A DNA stretch of 64,000 nucleotides. Origin: Streptomyces ortus (lineage in GTDB: Bacteria > Actinomycetota > Actinomycetes > Streptomycetales > Streptomycetaceae). The notes under the pieces are model-generated. The model ran no database searches and was not told where the DNA came from. It worked only from the letters and a program-made list of their open reading frames with translations. Below are positions 9,676 to 17,732 of the stretch, piece after piece (within the stretch, counting starts at the first letter, position 1; every line of letters begins with the position of its first letter). A program made the translations under genes and the position numbers. The stretch is taken from contig NZ_JAIFZO010000002.1 of the NCBI RefSeq assembly GCF_026341275.1, forward strand, positions 2,953,264 to 3,017,263. The letters are read 5' to 3'.

Positions 9676-11079
9676 ATGAGCAAGACTCCGGACAGCGCCG
9701 TCCGCGCGTACATCGAGCAGCATCGCGCAGCCTTCCTCGACGACCTCGCCGAATGGCTGCGCATCCCGTCCGTCTCGGCCCAGCCCGAGCACGCCGCGGA
9801 CGTACGGCGCAGCGCCGACTGGCTCGCCGCGAAACTGCGGGAGACGGGCTTCCCGACCTGCGAGGTCTGGTCGACCCCCGGCGCACCCGCGGTCTTCGCC
9901 GAATGGCCCTCGGACGATCCGCGGGCGCCCGTGGTCCTCGTCTACGGCCACCACGACGTACAGCCCGCCGCCCGCGAGGACGGCTGGGACACCGACCCCT
10001 TCGAGCCCGTCGTCCGCGGCAACCGACTCCACGCGCGTGGGGCCGCCGACGACAAGGGACAGGTGTTCTTCCACACACTCGGTGTCCGGGCCCACCTCGC
10101 CGCCACCGGCCGCACCACTCCCGCGGTCCACCTGAAGCTGCTGATCGAGGGCGAGGAGGAGTCCGGCTCCCCGCACTTCCGTGATCTGGTCGAAGCCCGC
10201 AAGGACCGGTTGACCGCCGACGCGGTGATCGTCTCCGACACCGGCATGTGGTCCGAGGACACCCCCACGGTGTGCACCGGCATGCGCGGCCTCGCCGAGT
10301 GCGAGATCCAGCTGTACGGACCCGACCAGGACATCCACTCCGGTTCCTTCGGCGGCGCCGTGCCCAATCCGGCCACCGCCGTCGCCCGCCTCGTCGCCGC
10401 GCTGCACGACGAGCACGCGCGTGTGGCGGTCCCCGGGTTCTACGAAGGCGTCACCGAACTCACCGAGCGTGAGCGTGAACTCTTCGCCGAGCTGCCCTTC
10501 GACGAGGAGCGCTGGCTGCGCACCGCCCGGTCCACGGCCACCCACGGAGAGAGCGGCCACACCACCCTGGAGCGTGTCTGGGCCCGCCCGACCGCCGAGG
10601 TCAACGGCATCGGCGGCGGCTACCAGGGCCCCGGCAACAAGACGATCGTGCCGTCCTCCGCGATGGTCAAACTCTCCTTCCGGCTCGTCGCCGGACAGGA
10701 CCCCGACCACATCGAGAAGGCGGTGCGCACCTGGGTCGCGGAGCAACTGCCCGCGGGTGTCCGCCACGAGATCACCTTCGGCGCCGCCACGCGTCCGTGC
10801 CTGACACCGCTCGACCATCCCGCCCTGCAGTCCGTCGTACGCGCCATGGGCCGCGCCTTCGAGAAGGAGATCCGCTTCACCCGCGAAGGCGGATCAGGGC
10901 CCGCCGCGGACCTACAGGACGTCCTCGCCGCCCCGGTGCTGTTCCTCGGCATCTCGGTCCCGTCCGACGGCTGGCACGCGCCGAACGAGAAGGTGGAGAT
11001 CGACCTCCTCCTCAAAGGTGTCGAGACCTCCGCCCACCTGTGGGGCGATCTGGCCCGGAACTGGCGAGATGCACACTGA
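9676..11079 (+). CDS. M20-family dipeptidase
   Basis: A 467-residue M20 metallopeptidase. Metal-site motifs appear in order: VYGHHDVQPA (first His and Asp), GAADDKGQ (bridging Asp), EGEEESGSP (general base and ligand Glu), VSDTGMW, and a C-terminal GWHAPNEKV (last His). The HSGSFGGAVPNP segment belongs to the dimerisation domain. The protein hydrolyses dipeptides or related amides in the cytoplasm; the substrate cannot be read from sequence. It starts about 10 nt after adnB, so it is probably cotranscribed. GTG 9670 is an in-frame alternative two codons upstream. Confidence 0.9.
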   Translation: MSKTPDSAVRAYIEQHRAAFLDDLAEWLRIPSVSAQPEHAADVRRSADWLAAKLRETGFPTCEVWSTPGAPAVFAEWPSDDPRAPVVLVYGHHDVQPAAREDGWDTDPFEPVVRGNRLHARGAADDKGQVFFHTLGVRAHLAATGRTTPAVHLKLLIEGEEESGSPHFRDLVEARKDRLTADAVIVSDTGMWSEDTPTVCTGMRGLAECEIQLYGPDQDIHSGSFGGAVPNPATAVARLVAALHDEHARVAVPGFYEGVTELTERERELFAELPFDEERWLRTARSTATHGESGHTTLERVWARPTAEVNGIGGGYQGPGNKTIVPSSAMVKLSFRLVAGQDPDHIEKAVRTWVAEQLPAGVRHEITFGAATRPCLTPLDHPALQSVVRAMGRAFEKEIRFTREGGSGPAADLQDVLAAPVLFLGISVPSDGWHAPNEKVEIDLLLKGVETSAHLWGDLARNWRDAH

Positions 11080-11173
11080 AGAAGCCCCGCCGCACACGTC
11101 CTGCCGTACATCCGTACATCCGGACGGACAGCCCGCCGAACCAACCGTTTCACCGGGGGAGTTGGAAGCACCC

Positions 11174-12121
11174 GTGACCACCTGGACCGACCGCACCGCA
11201 GACCGTCCCATCTCGCTCACCGCCCCGAACGGCATCGACCGGGCCGCCCACCACCGGCTCGACGAGGCCTGGCTCGCCGCGGCGTGGAGCCACCCCACCA
11301 CCCGCGCCTTCGTGGTCTCCGGCGGTCAGGTCCTCATCGACGAGACGCCCGACGGCACCACCGAACTCGTCATGACCCCGTCCTTCGAAGCGCCCCTGAC
11401 CGAGGCACACCGCTACTTCCTCGGCACCGACGACGACGGCGTGAGCTACTTCGCCCTCCAGAAGGACACCCTGCCCGGCCGCATGGACCAGTCCGCGCGC
11501 GCGGCAGGCCTGCGCGAGGCCGGCCTGCTCCTGTCGCCCCGCGACGCCGGCCTCATGGTGCACGCGGTCGCCCTGGAGAACTGGCAGCGCCTGCACCGCT
11601 TCTGCTCCCGCTGCGGCGAACGTACGGTGATCGCCGCGGCCGGTCACATCCGCCGCTGCCCCGCCTGCGGTGCCGAGCACTACCCCCGCACCGACCCGGC
11701 CGTGATCATGGCGGTGACGGACAACGAGGACCGCATCCTGCTCGGTCGGCAGGTGCACTGGCCCGAAGGCCGCTTCTCCACCCTCGCGGGCTTCGTCGAG
11801 CCCGGCGAGTCCATCGAGCAGTCGGTCCGCCGCGAGGTGTTCGAGGAGGCCGGCATCACCGTCGGCGAGGTCGAGTACGTCGCCAGCCAGCCCTGGCCGT
11901 TCCCCTCCAGCCTGATGCTGGGCTTCATGGCCCGCGCGACCTCCGCGGTGATCAATGTCGACGGCGAGGAGATCGAGGAAGCGCGCTGGTTCTCCCGCGA
12001 AGACCTGCGGGCCGCCTTCGAGTCCGGGGAGGTCCTGCCTCCGTACGGCATCTCGATTGCGGCCCGTCTGATCGAGCTCTGGTACGGCAAGCCCCTGCCG
12101 ACGCGCGGCGCGGCTGCCTGA
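11174..12121 (+). CDS. nudC: NAD+ diphosphatase NudC
   Basis: A 315-residue NudC-type NUDIX hydrolase that cleaves NAD(H) to NMN(H) and AMP; the family also removes NAD caps from RNA. A zinc ribbon is formed by C144, C147, C162 and C165 (FCSRCGE and RRCPACGAEHYPRTDP). The NUDIX box is complete at 206-228 (GFVEPGES to REVFEEAGI) and is followed by the NudC signature SQPWPFPSSLMLGF. GTG 11174 follows a GGGGGAG ribosome-binding site; an ORF extension to 11018 would overlap the dipeptidase gene. It converges with the mycoredoxin gene, leaving only 19 bp between stops. The NudC-mycoredoxin-UvrD2 neighbourhood is conserved in mycobacteria. Confidence 0.93.
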   Translation: MTTWTDRTADRPISLTAPNGIDRAAHHRLDEAWLAAAWSHPTTRAFVVSGGQVLIDETPDGTTELVMTPSFEAPLTEAHRYFLGTDDDGVSYFALQKDTLPGRMDQSARAAGLREAGLLLSPRDAGLMVHAVALENWQRLHRFCSRCGERTVIAAAGHIRRCPACGAEHYPRTDPAVIMAVTDNEDRILLGRQVHWPEGRFSTLAGFVEPGESIEQSVRREVFEEAGITVGEVEYVASQPWPFPSSLMLGFMARATSAVINVDGEEIEEARWFSREDLRAAFESGEVLPPYGISIAARLIELWYGKPLPTRGAAA

Positions 12122-12140
12122 GTCTGCCGCGGGACAGCCC

Positions 12141-12383
12141 TCAGGCGCCGATCTTCTGCTTCACCTGGGCCAGCGAGGGGTTGGTCAGCGTCGAACCGTC
12201 CGGGAAGAGGACGGTGGGAACTGTCTGGTTTCCGCCGTTCGCCTTCTCCACGAACGCCGCGGACGCCGGGTCGTGCTCGATGTTGATCTCGTCGTACGTG
12301 ATGCCCTCGCGGTCCATCTGGCTCTTCAGCCGACGGCAGTAGCCGCACCACGTGGTGCTGTACATCGTCACAGTGCCCGGCAT
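12141..12383 (-). CDS. mrx1: Mycoredoxin (Mrx1-type glutaredoxin-like protein)
   Basis: An 80-residue thioredoxin-fold protein beginning MPGTVTMYSTTWCGYC. The redox motif is CGYC (C13, C16), and TVPTVLFPDGS carries the conserved cis-proline. Mycoredoxins reduce mycothiol mixed disulfides in the cytoplasm of actinobacteria. A textbook sigma-R promoter lies 50-76 bp upstream, so the gene should be induced by disulfide stress through SigR, which is also encoded in this window at 45.7 kb. Confidence 0.92.
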   Translation of the reverse strand: MPGTVTMYSTTWCGYCRRLKSQMDREGITYDEINIEHDPASAAFVEKANGGNQTVPTVLFPDGSTLTNPSLAQVKQKIGA

Positions 12384-12432
12384 GTCTCTCGTGCTCCTTC
12401 GCTGCAGGGAGATACGTGTTCGCAGTCAGGGG

Positions 12433-12459
12433 AACGTACGAGGCCGGGCTGCCATTCCC
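12433..12459 (-). promoter_or_regulatory. Sigma-R promoter of the mycoredoxin gene
   Basis: On the minus strand GGGAAT is followed, 18 nt after GGAAT, by GTT. This is the sigma-R consensus GGAAT-N18/19-GTT with an exact spacer, placed about 50 nt upstream of the mycoredoxin ATG. Confidence 0.8.
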
Positions 12460-12529
12460 GTGCGCGGAGGGGCGGGGCGTCGCGGGACGGGCGGCGCCTG
12501 CCGTATTAGTACGACTGCGAGCGGCTCCC

Positions 12530-12538
12530 TGTGGACAA
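12530..12538 (-). promoter_or_regulatory. DnaA-box-like nonamer upstream of uvrD2
   Basis: Read on the minus strand, the site is TTGTCCACA, the preferred Streptomyces DnaA box. It lies about 40 bp upstream of the uvrD2 start codon. The match is exact, but a single nonamer gives no proof of binding. Confidence 0.4.
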
Positions 12539-12577
12539 CCGGCGCATCCGTCCCGGCCGACCTGGCAGCATGGCGGG

Positions 12578-14809
12578 GTGACAGCAGCATCGCACTCCAC
12601 CCTTTTCCCGCAGGGCACCCACGGCTCTCAGTACCCGGCACCGCCGAGTGGGGCCGACGCGGTGCTCGAAGGACTCGACCCCGAGCAGCGCGAGGTGGCC
12701 ACCGCCCTGCACGGCCCGGTCTGCGTGCTCGCGGGAGCCGGCACGGGCAAGACCCGTGCCATCACCCACCGCATCGCCTACGGAGTGCGGGCAGGGATCC
12801 TCCAGCCCTCCAGCGTGCTCGCCGTCACCTTCACCGCACGTGCCGCGGGCGAGATGCGCGGCCGTCTCCGCCAGCTCGGCGCCTCCGGGGTCCAGGCCCG
12901 CACCTTCCACTCCGCCGCCCTGCGTCAGCTCCAGTACTTCTGGCCGAAAGCAGTCGGTGGCAGTCTGCCCCGCATCGTCGACCGCAAGATCCAGCTCGTG
13001 GCCGACGCCGCGGCCGCCTCCCGCATCCGTCTCGACCGCGGTGAACTGCGAGACGTGACGGGCGAGATCGAGTGGTCCAAGGTCACCCAGACGATCCCCG
13101 CCGACTACGCCGCGGCGGCAGTGAAGGCCGGGCGCGAGGCCCCCCGCGACCGTGCCGAGATCGCACAGCTCTACGCGGCGTACGAGGACATCAAGCGCGA
13201 CCGCGGCGTCATCGACTTCGAGGACGTCCTGCTGTTGACCGTCGGCATCCTGCAGGACCAGCACCACATCGCGGAAGCAGTCCGCGCCCAGTACCAGCAC
13301 TTCGTGGTCGACGAGTACCAGGACGTCAGCCCCCTCCAGCAGCGCCTCCTGGAGCTGTGGCTCGGCGAGCGCGACAGCCTCTGCGTCGTCGGCGACGCCA
13401 GCCAGACCATCTACTCGTTCACCGGCGCGACCCCCGACCACCTCCTCGGCTTCCGCACCCGCCACCCCGGCGCCACGGTCGTCAAACTCGTCCGCGACTA
13501 CCGCTCCACCCCCCAGGTGGTCCACCTCGCCAACGGCCTGCTCGCCCAGGCCCGGGGCCGCGCCGCCGACCACCGGCTGGAGCTGATCTCCCAGCGCGCC
13601 GCGGGCCCCGAGCCGGTTTACGCGGAGTACGCCGACGAGCCCGCCGAGGCCGAAGGCGCCGCCCGCCGCATCCGCGACCTCATGGCCTCCGGCACCCCCG
13701 CCAGCGAGATCGCCGTCCTCTTCCGTACGAACTCGCAGTCGGAGATCTACGAACAGGCCCTCGCCGATGTAGCCGTGCCCTACCAGTTGCGCGGAGCCGA
13801 GCGCTTCTTCGAGCGACCCGAGGTCAAGCGGGCCATCCATGCCCTGCGCGGCGCGGCCCGCTTCGGCGGCAACGACGCACTCCTCGACGACGCCCCCGAC
13901 CTGCCCTCGCAGGTGCGGGCGGTGCTGTCCGGCGACGGCTGGACCCACCAGCCACCGGCGGGCTCCGGCGCGGTCAGGGAGCGCTGGGAATCCCTCGCCG
14001 CCCTCGCGAACCTCGCCCAGGACTTCGCCGCCGCCAGAGCCGACGCCACCCTCGGCGATCTTGTGGCCGAACTCGAAGAGCGCGCCGGCGCCCAGCACGC
14101 GCCGACCGTCCAGGGCGTCACCCTCGCCTCCCTCCACTCCGCCAAGGGCCTGGAGTGGGACGCCGTCTTCCTGGTCGGTGTCGCCGAGGGCATGATGCCG
14201 ATCTCCTACGCCAAGACCGACGACCAGGTCGAGGAGGAGCGCCGCCTCCTCTACGTCGGTGTCACCCGCGCCAGACAGCACCTCTGCGTCTCCTGGTCGC
14301 AGTCCCGCTCACCCGGGGGCCGCCCCAGCCGGCGGCCCAGCCGCTTTCTCGACGGCCTGCGCCCCGGATCGGTCACCACCGCCGGCCGCAGGGGCGCGAG
14401 CGGCCCCGGCGGGCTCGGAGGCATCGAGCGGGGAGCCCCGGGCAGCGCCCCCGACGCGCCCCGGCGGACCAGCCGCACCCCCGCCCGCTGCCGGGTCTGC
14501 GGTCGTACGCTCAACGACGCCGGCGAGATGAAGCTGATGCGCTGCGAGGACTGCCCCTCCGACATGGACGAGGCGCTCTACGAACGGCTGCGCGACTGGC
14601 GGGCGGTCCAGGCCCGGGGCAGCGGGCAGCCGGACTACTGCGTCTTCACGGACAAGACGCTGATGGCCATCGCGGAAGCGGTGCCGTCCACTCCGGTTGA
14701 GCTGGCCCGCATCCCGGGCGTCCGCGCCCGCAAGCTCAACCGCTACGGAACCGACGTACTCGCCATCTGCGCAGGTCAAGAGCCCGATAGAGGGGAAGAC
14801 GAGGAATGA
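12578..14809 (+). CDS. uvrD2: ATP-dependent DNA helicase UvrD2
   Basis: A 743-residue SF1 3'-5' helicase. Walker A is GAGTGKTR (53-60), followed by VVDEYQDVSPLQ, GDASQTIYSFTGA and HSAKGLEWDAVFLVG. Two UvrD2-specific modules follow the motor: a tetracysteine knuckle (C638, C641, C656, C659; CRVCGRT and MRCEDC) and a C-terminal HRDC domain from about 667 (RLRDWRAVQARG to RIPGVRARKLNRYG). In mycobacterial UvrD2 the cysteine motif is needed for unwinding. GTG 12578 is chosen (MTAASHSTLFPQG); the frame is open upstream to 12416 but lacks a better start. The gene is divergent from mrx1. Confidence 0.92.
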   Translation: MTAASHSTLFPQGTHGSQYPAPPSGADAVLEGLDPEQREVATALHGPVCVLAGAGTGKTRAITHRIAYGVRAGILQPSSVLAVTFTARAAGEMRGRLRQLGASGVQARTFHSAALRQLQYFWPKAVGGSLPRIVDRKIQLVADAAAASRIRLDRGELRDVTGEIEWSKVTQTIPADYAAAAVKAGREAPRDRAEIAQLYAAYEDIKRDRGVIDFEDVLLLTVGILQDQHHIAEAVRAQYQHFVVDEYQDVSPLQQRLLELWLGERDSLCVVGDASQTIYSFTGATPDHLLGFRTRHPGATVVKLVRDYRSTPQVVHLANGLLAQARGRAADHRLELISQRAAGPEPVYAEYADEPAEAEGAARRIRDLMASGTPASEIAVLFRTNSQSEIYEQALADVAVPYQLRGAERFFERPEVKRAIHALRGAARFGGNDALLDDAPDLPSQVRAVLSGDGWTHQPPAGSGAVRERWESLAALANLAQDFAAARADATLGDLVAELEERAGAQHAPTVQGVTLASLHSAKGLEWDAVFLVGVAEGMMPISYAKTDDQVEEERRLLYVGVTRARQHLCVSWSQSRSPGGRPSRRPSRFLDGLRPGSVTTAGRRGASGPGGLGGIERGAPGSAPDAPRRTSRTPARCRVCGRTLNDAGEMKLMRCEDCPSDMDEALYERLRDWRAVQARGSGQPDYCVFTDKTLMAIAEAVPSTPVELARIPGVRARKLNRYGTDVLAICAGQEPDRGEDEE

Positions 14810-14822
14810 TTCAAACTCGTCG

Positions 14823-14862
14823 AGAAAATAGTTTGCGCATGCCCCGGCAATCCCCATAAGTT
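14823..14862 (+). promoter_or_regulatory. WblC/WhiB7-type promoter of the wblC leader
   Basis: A -35 TTGCGC (14833-14838) and -10 TAAGTT (14857-14862) are separated by 18 nt. The A/T-rich GAAAATA lies directly upstream of the -35. WhiB7 proteins bind such an A/T element beside the -35 while holding the housekeeping sigma factor, so this fits autoactivation of wblC. The expected transcript starts near 14869, giving a leader of about 585 nt. Confidence 0.7.
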
Positions 14863-14971
14863 CTAGAGCACGGAAACGGCGGCCTTCTCGAAGGCCCAGG
14901 TTTCGTGCTGTACTTAACAACCGACGGACCGGCTCGCCCGGTCCCAGAGACGCCGAGAGGAGGCGATTCCA

Positions 14972-15277
14972 GTGATCAGCATCACCACCAGCACCGCCAA
15001 AATGACCGATCGCTCGGTCGTCTCCACGTGCCTGCTCGGCTTCTCGAACCTGGGCACCGGTCTGTCCGGCATCGCTGCCATTCGGCCGGCGTCCCCCGTG
15101 TCTCTCGCGGCCCTTTCTGTCCGCGAGCGCAATGAGCGACCGATGAAGGCACTGGAAGCAGTAGAGGCACAGGCGAAGGCCCATGCCTTTGAGGCGGCCG
15201 GTGCCGGAGCCGACAAGCACACGCATCACACGATGTGGGCCTTCCGTGGGCCTGACCCCTGGAGTGATCCAGCCTGA
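14972..15277 (+). CDS. Upstream ORF in the wblC leader (101 aa)
   Basis: A GTG start 8 nt after a strong GAGGAGG ribosome-binding site opens a 101-codon frame (MISITTSTAKMTDRS to GPDPWSDPA). It resembles no enzyme. The middle is Ala/Glu/Arg-rich (RERNERPMKALEAVEAQAKA) and probably helical. The stop codon lies inside a small hairpin, and an intrinsic terminator begins 26 nt later, before wblC. Mycobacterial whiB7 has a comparable upstream ORF and early terminator that couple expression to stalled translation. The same role is inferred here. Whether the peptide itself has a function is unknown. Confidence 0.7.
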   Translation: MISITTSTAKMTDRSVVSTCLLGFSNLGTGLSGIAAIRPASPVSLAALSVRERNERPMKALEAVEAQAKAHAFEAAGAGADKHTHHTMWAFRGPDPWSDPA

Positions 15278-15343
15278 TCTGACGATCAGGCCGGCGCCTT
15301 CAGGGCCGCGGAACCCCACCCGGGATCCGCGGCCCTTCTGTTT
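15273..15343 (+). terminator. wblC leader hairpins: stop-codon hairpin and attenuator
   Basis: The first hairpin is CCTGATC-TGAC-GATCAGG at 15273-15290 and contains the upstream ORF stop (15275-15277). The second has a perfect 10-bp stem GGGCCGCGGA/TCCGCGGCCC (15303-15312 with 15326-15335), a 13-nt loop and then TTCTGTTTG, a plausible intrinsic terminator 110 nt before the wblC start. A further stem, GTCCCC/GGGGAC at 15344-15359, could belong to an alternative fold. Confidence 0.7.
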
Positions 15344-15453
15344 GTCCCCGACCGGGGACGGCGGAGCGAAGGGGCCTCGGGACAAGAGAAAACCCCGGTA
15401 CCAGCCGCCAACCGGCCAACCAGGCCGGCACGACCAGACGAGGAAGACCAACC

Positions 15454-15822
15454 GTGCAACTCGAAGCGCACGCCCCGTCCGTACCGCCTTCCGAAACGAT
15501 CACCCCGCCCGGCTCCACGGAGGACTCCACCTTGACCCCGCTCACTGCGCTGACCGCGCTCGACGACGCCATCGAGAACCTCGGCGTACCCGTCCCCTGC
15601 CGTTCGTACGACCCGGAGGTCTTCTTCGCCGAGTCGCCGGCCGATGTCGAGTACGCCAAGTCCCTCTGCCGCACCTGCCCGCTGATCGAGGCCTGCCTCG
15701 CCGGCGCCAAGGAGCGGCGTGAGCCCTGGGGCGTCTGGGGCGGCGAGCTCTTCGTCCAGGGTGTCGTTGTCGCCCGGAAGCGGCCGCGTGGCCGCCCGCG
15801 CAAGAACCCGGTTGCGGCATGA
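15454..15822 (+). CDS. wblC: WhiB-family regulator WblC (WhiB7)
   Basis: A 122-residue WhiB7-type transcription factor that directs intrinsic resistance to ribosome-targeting antibiotics. The four [4Fe-4S] cysteines are C49, C72, C75 and C81 (PCRS and LCRTCPLIEAC). EPWGVWGGEL is the sigma-factor-binding turn. The C-terminal AT-hook RGRPRK (112-117) is what distinguishes WhiB7 from other Wbl proteins. The GTG start follows GAGGAAGA. Expression should depend on the long leader (promoter, upstream ORF, terminator) described above. The position beside uvrD2 and the ABC1 kinase is the same as in M. tuberculosis. Confidence 0.97.
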   Translation: MQLEAHAPSVPPSETITPPGSTEDSTLTPLTALTALDDAIENLGVPVPCRSYDPEVFFAESPADVEYAKSLCRTCPLIEACLAGAKERREPWGVWGGELFVQGVVVARKRPRGRPRKNPVAA

Positions 15823-15971
15823 ACATCACAGGAACGATCGATCGCCCCCTGACGCACGACCCCAAGAAACAGGCCCCGATGAAGCCGTCCACCGGCGAGC
15901 CCACCGGCTCCGCGATCCCAGACTTCACTGCCACCGGCGCGAACGACTCGCGTCAGAACAGGACCCGAGAG

Positions 15972-16142
15972 ATGCAACTCATTCCAGAAGCCCTCGCCCG
16001 TGCGCATATGCACGAGCGGATCCAGGAGGCGGAGAGGGAACGCCGGGCCATGCGCCTGGTGGTCGCCCGCCGTATGCAGCGCCGGGCCGAGCGCGCGTCG
16101 CTGCGTGCCCGCCGCGCCTTGGCCATGGCGGTCATGCAGTAA
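15972..16142 (+). CDS. Small basic Arg/Ala-rich protein downstream of wblC
   Basis: A 56-residue product, MQLIPEALARAHMHER to ARRALAMAVMQ, almost entirely helix-forming and strongly basic (many RR pairs). AGGACC is suitably placed before ATG 15972. The frame stays open to an ATG at 15819 that overlaps the wblC stop as ATGA, so a 107-residue coupled form is possible. The extra N-terminal half is low-complexity, which makes the short form more likely. I do not recognise a domain. Cotranscription with wblC is likely, since no gap or terminator separates them. Confidence 0.65.
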   Translation: MQLIPEALARAHMHERIQEAERERRAMRLVVARRMQRRAERASLRARRALAMAVMQ

Positions 16143-16180
16143 GGCCCGCCGACCGAGGTAGCACGAACAACCGCTGATCG

Positions 16181-16212
16181 CGGGGGCCGGCCCGAAAGGG
16201 CCGGCCCCCGCG
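16181..16212. terminator. Bidirectional terminator between the wblC operon and the ABC1 kinase gene
   Basis: A perfect 14-bp GC stem (GCGGGGGCCGGCCC and its complement) encloses a GAAA tetraloop. It stands between converging genes and has no U-tract on either side, as is common in Streptomyces. Confidence 0.75.
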
Positions 16213-16334
16213 GTGCGTTCTGCCTCCCGCGGCCTCCCGCGGCCCCTCGTGGCCTTCCGGCGAGTCCCGTCGGGCCCTGCCCCGTCACGTCTCGTCGCGT
16301 CGCCGCCCCGGGAGCGCGAACGCCCGGGAAGATC

Positions 16335-17732
16335 TCACGCTCCGGCTGCCGAACCCTCCTCGTCCAGCTCCGACTCCAGCTCCAGCGCGTCCGGGAGGAA
16401 GCCGGGAAGCCATTCCTCCAGCTCCTGCCGCAGCCGGACCGTCGCTCCCAGCTGGCACAGCACGCCGATCGTGCTCAGGGTCACCCGGTGGATCAACAGA
16501 TACGCCGGGGGCAGATTGAGCTGCTTGCCCAGCTGGTGGGCGGGGGAGCGCGGGTCGGCGACCCGGGCCGCCTGGCTGCGCATCCAGCCCCGGCTGAAGG
16601 TGAACTCGTCGACCTGGGCCGGCTCGATGATGGGGAGCAGGTAGTCGAGGACGGCGTCCGGATCCAGTTCTATGGACTCCCGGATGAAACCTTCCTCGCT
16701 GAGCAGTTCGTAGACGGCATCCGCCTCGCCGTCGAGGGTCATGCGCAAAGACGCGCCGATCGTCGCCGGCAGTCCGTCCGGGAGGCGGTCCACCGTGCCG
16801 AAGTCCAGGACCCCCAACCGCCAGTCGCTCCGGTCGGCGGAGCTCTCGGAATCGTCGGTCGGCACGAGACGGAAGTTCCCGGGGTGCGGGTCGGCGTGCA
16901 GCAGGCCGGTGCGGGAGGGGCCCGAGAAGAGGAAGCGGGCAAGGAGCTGACCGGCCCGGTCCCGCTCTTCCGGTGTGCCGTCGGTTATCACCTCGGACAG
17001 CGGCGTCCCGTCGATCCACTCCGTCACCAGCACCTGCTCGCGCTGGTGGACCACCGCGGGCACCAGCACGTCCGGGTCGTCCGCGAACTCCTCCGCGTGG
17101 GCCCGCTGCGCCTGCGCCTCCAAGCCGTAGTCGAGCTCCTCGGACACCCGGTCGCGCAGCTCAGCGATGAGCGGCTTGATGTCCATGCCCGGGATCAGGG
17201 GTCCCAGCAGCCGGGCGAAACGGCTCAGCTGGTTCAGATCGGACAGCAGGGCTTCGCCCGCCCCGGGGTACTGGACCTTGACCGCGACCTGCCGGCCGTC
17301 GTGCCAGACCGCCCGGTGCACCTGTCCGATCGAGGCAGCCGCAGCCGGCTTGTCCTGGAACTCCAGGAACAGCTCCTGCCAGTCCTCGCCGAGCCGCTCG
17401 GCCAGCACGGTGTGGACCGTGCTCGTCGGCATCGGCGGGGCCGCTTCCTGGAGCTTCGTGAGCGCCGCGCGATAGGGGCCCGCGACCTCCTCGGGGAGGG
17501 CCGACTCGAAGACGGACATGGCCTGCCCGAACTTCATGGCGCCGCCCTTGAGCTCCCCCAGCACCTTGAACAGCTGCTCGGCCGTGCGCTGCTGCAGCTC
17601 ACGGCCCACGAGCTCCGCGGACTTGCCGCCGATTCGTTTGCCGAGACCCCAGGTGGCACGCCCGGCGAAGCCGAGCGGAAGCGCGGCCAGCTTGGCGGTC
17701 CGGGTGACCGCCTTCCGGGGAAGATCAGACAT
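16335..17732 (-). CDS. ABC1/UbiB-family atypical kinase
   Basis: A 465-residue protein of the AarF/ABC1/ADCK family. The diagnostic N-terminal KxGQ motif is KFGQ (67-70). The Ala-rich nucleotide loop appears as AAAASIGQVHRA, the lysine as VAVKVQYPG, the catalytic loop as ADPHPGNFR, and the DFG equivalent as LDFGTVDRLP. Family members are ATPases or kinases that support isoprenoid-lipid metabolism; the substrate is unknown in actinobacteria. ATG 17732 follows GGAGGGCGC and overlaps the stop of the ThiF-like gene by 8 nt, which indicates translational coupling. The neighbour of wblC/whiB7 is the same in M. tuberculosis (Rv3197). Confidence 0.9.
   Translation of the reverse strand: MSDLPRKAVTRTAKLAALPLGFAGRATWGLGKRIGGKSAELVGRELQQRTAEQLFKVLGELKGGAMKFGQAMSVFESALPEEVAGPYRAALTKLQEAAPPMPTSTVHTVLAERLGEDWQELFLEFQDKPAAAASIGQVHRAVWHDGRQVAVKVQYPGAGEALLSDLNQLSRFARLLGPLIPGMDIKPLIAELRDRVSEELDYGLEAQAQRAHAEEFADDPDVLVPAVVHQREQVLVTEWIDGTPLSEVITDGTPEERDRAGQLLARFLFSGPSRTGLLHADPHPGNFRLVPTDDSESSADRSDWRLGVLDFGTVDRLPDGLPATIGASLRMTLDGEADAVYELLSEEGFIRESIELDPDAVLDYLLPIIEPAQVDEFTFSRGWMRSQAARVADPRSPAHQLGKQLNLPPAYLLIHRVTLSTIGVLCQLGATVRLRQELEEWLPGFLPDALELESELDEEGSAAGA

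Noticed and set aside
12506..14281. 591-codon minus-strand open frame opposite uvrD2
   Set aside because: Shadow of uvrD2; composition is Gly/Val/Leu repeats with no recognisable family.
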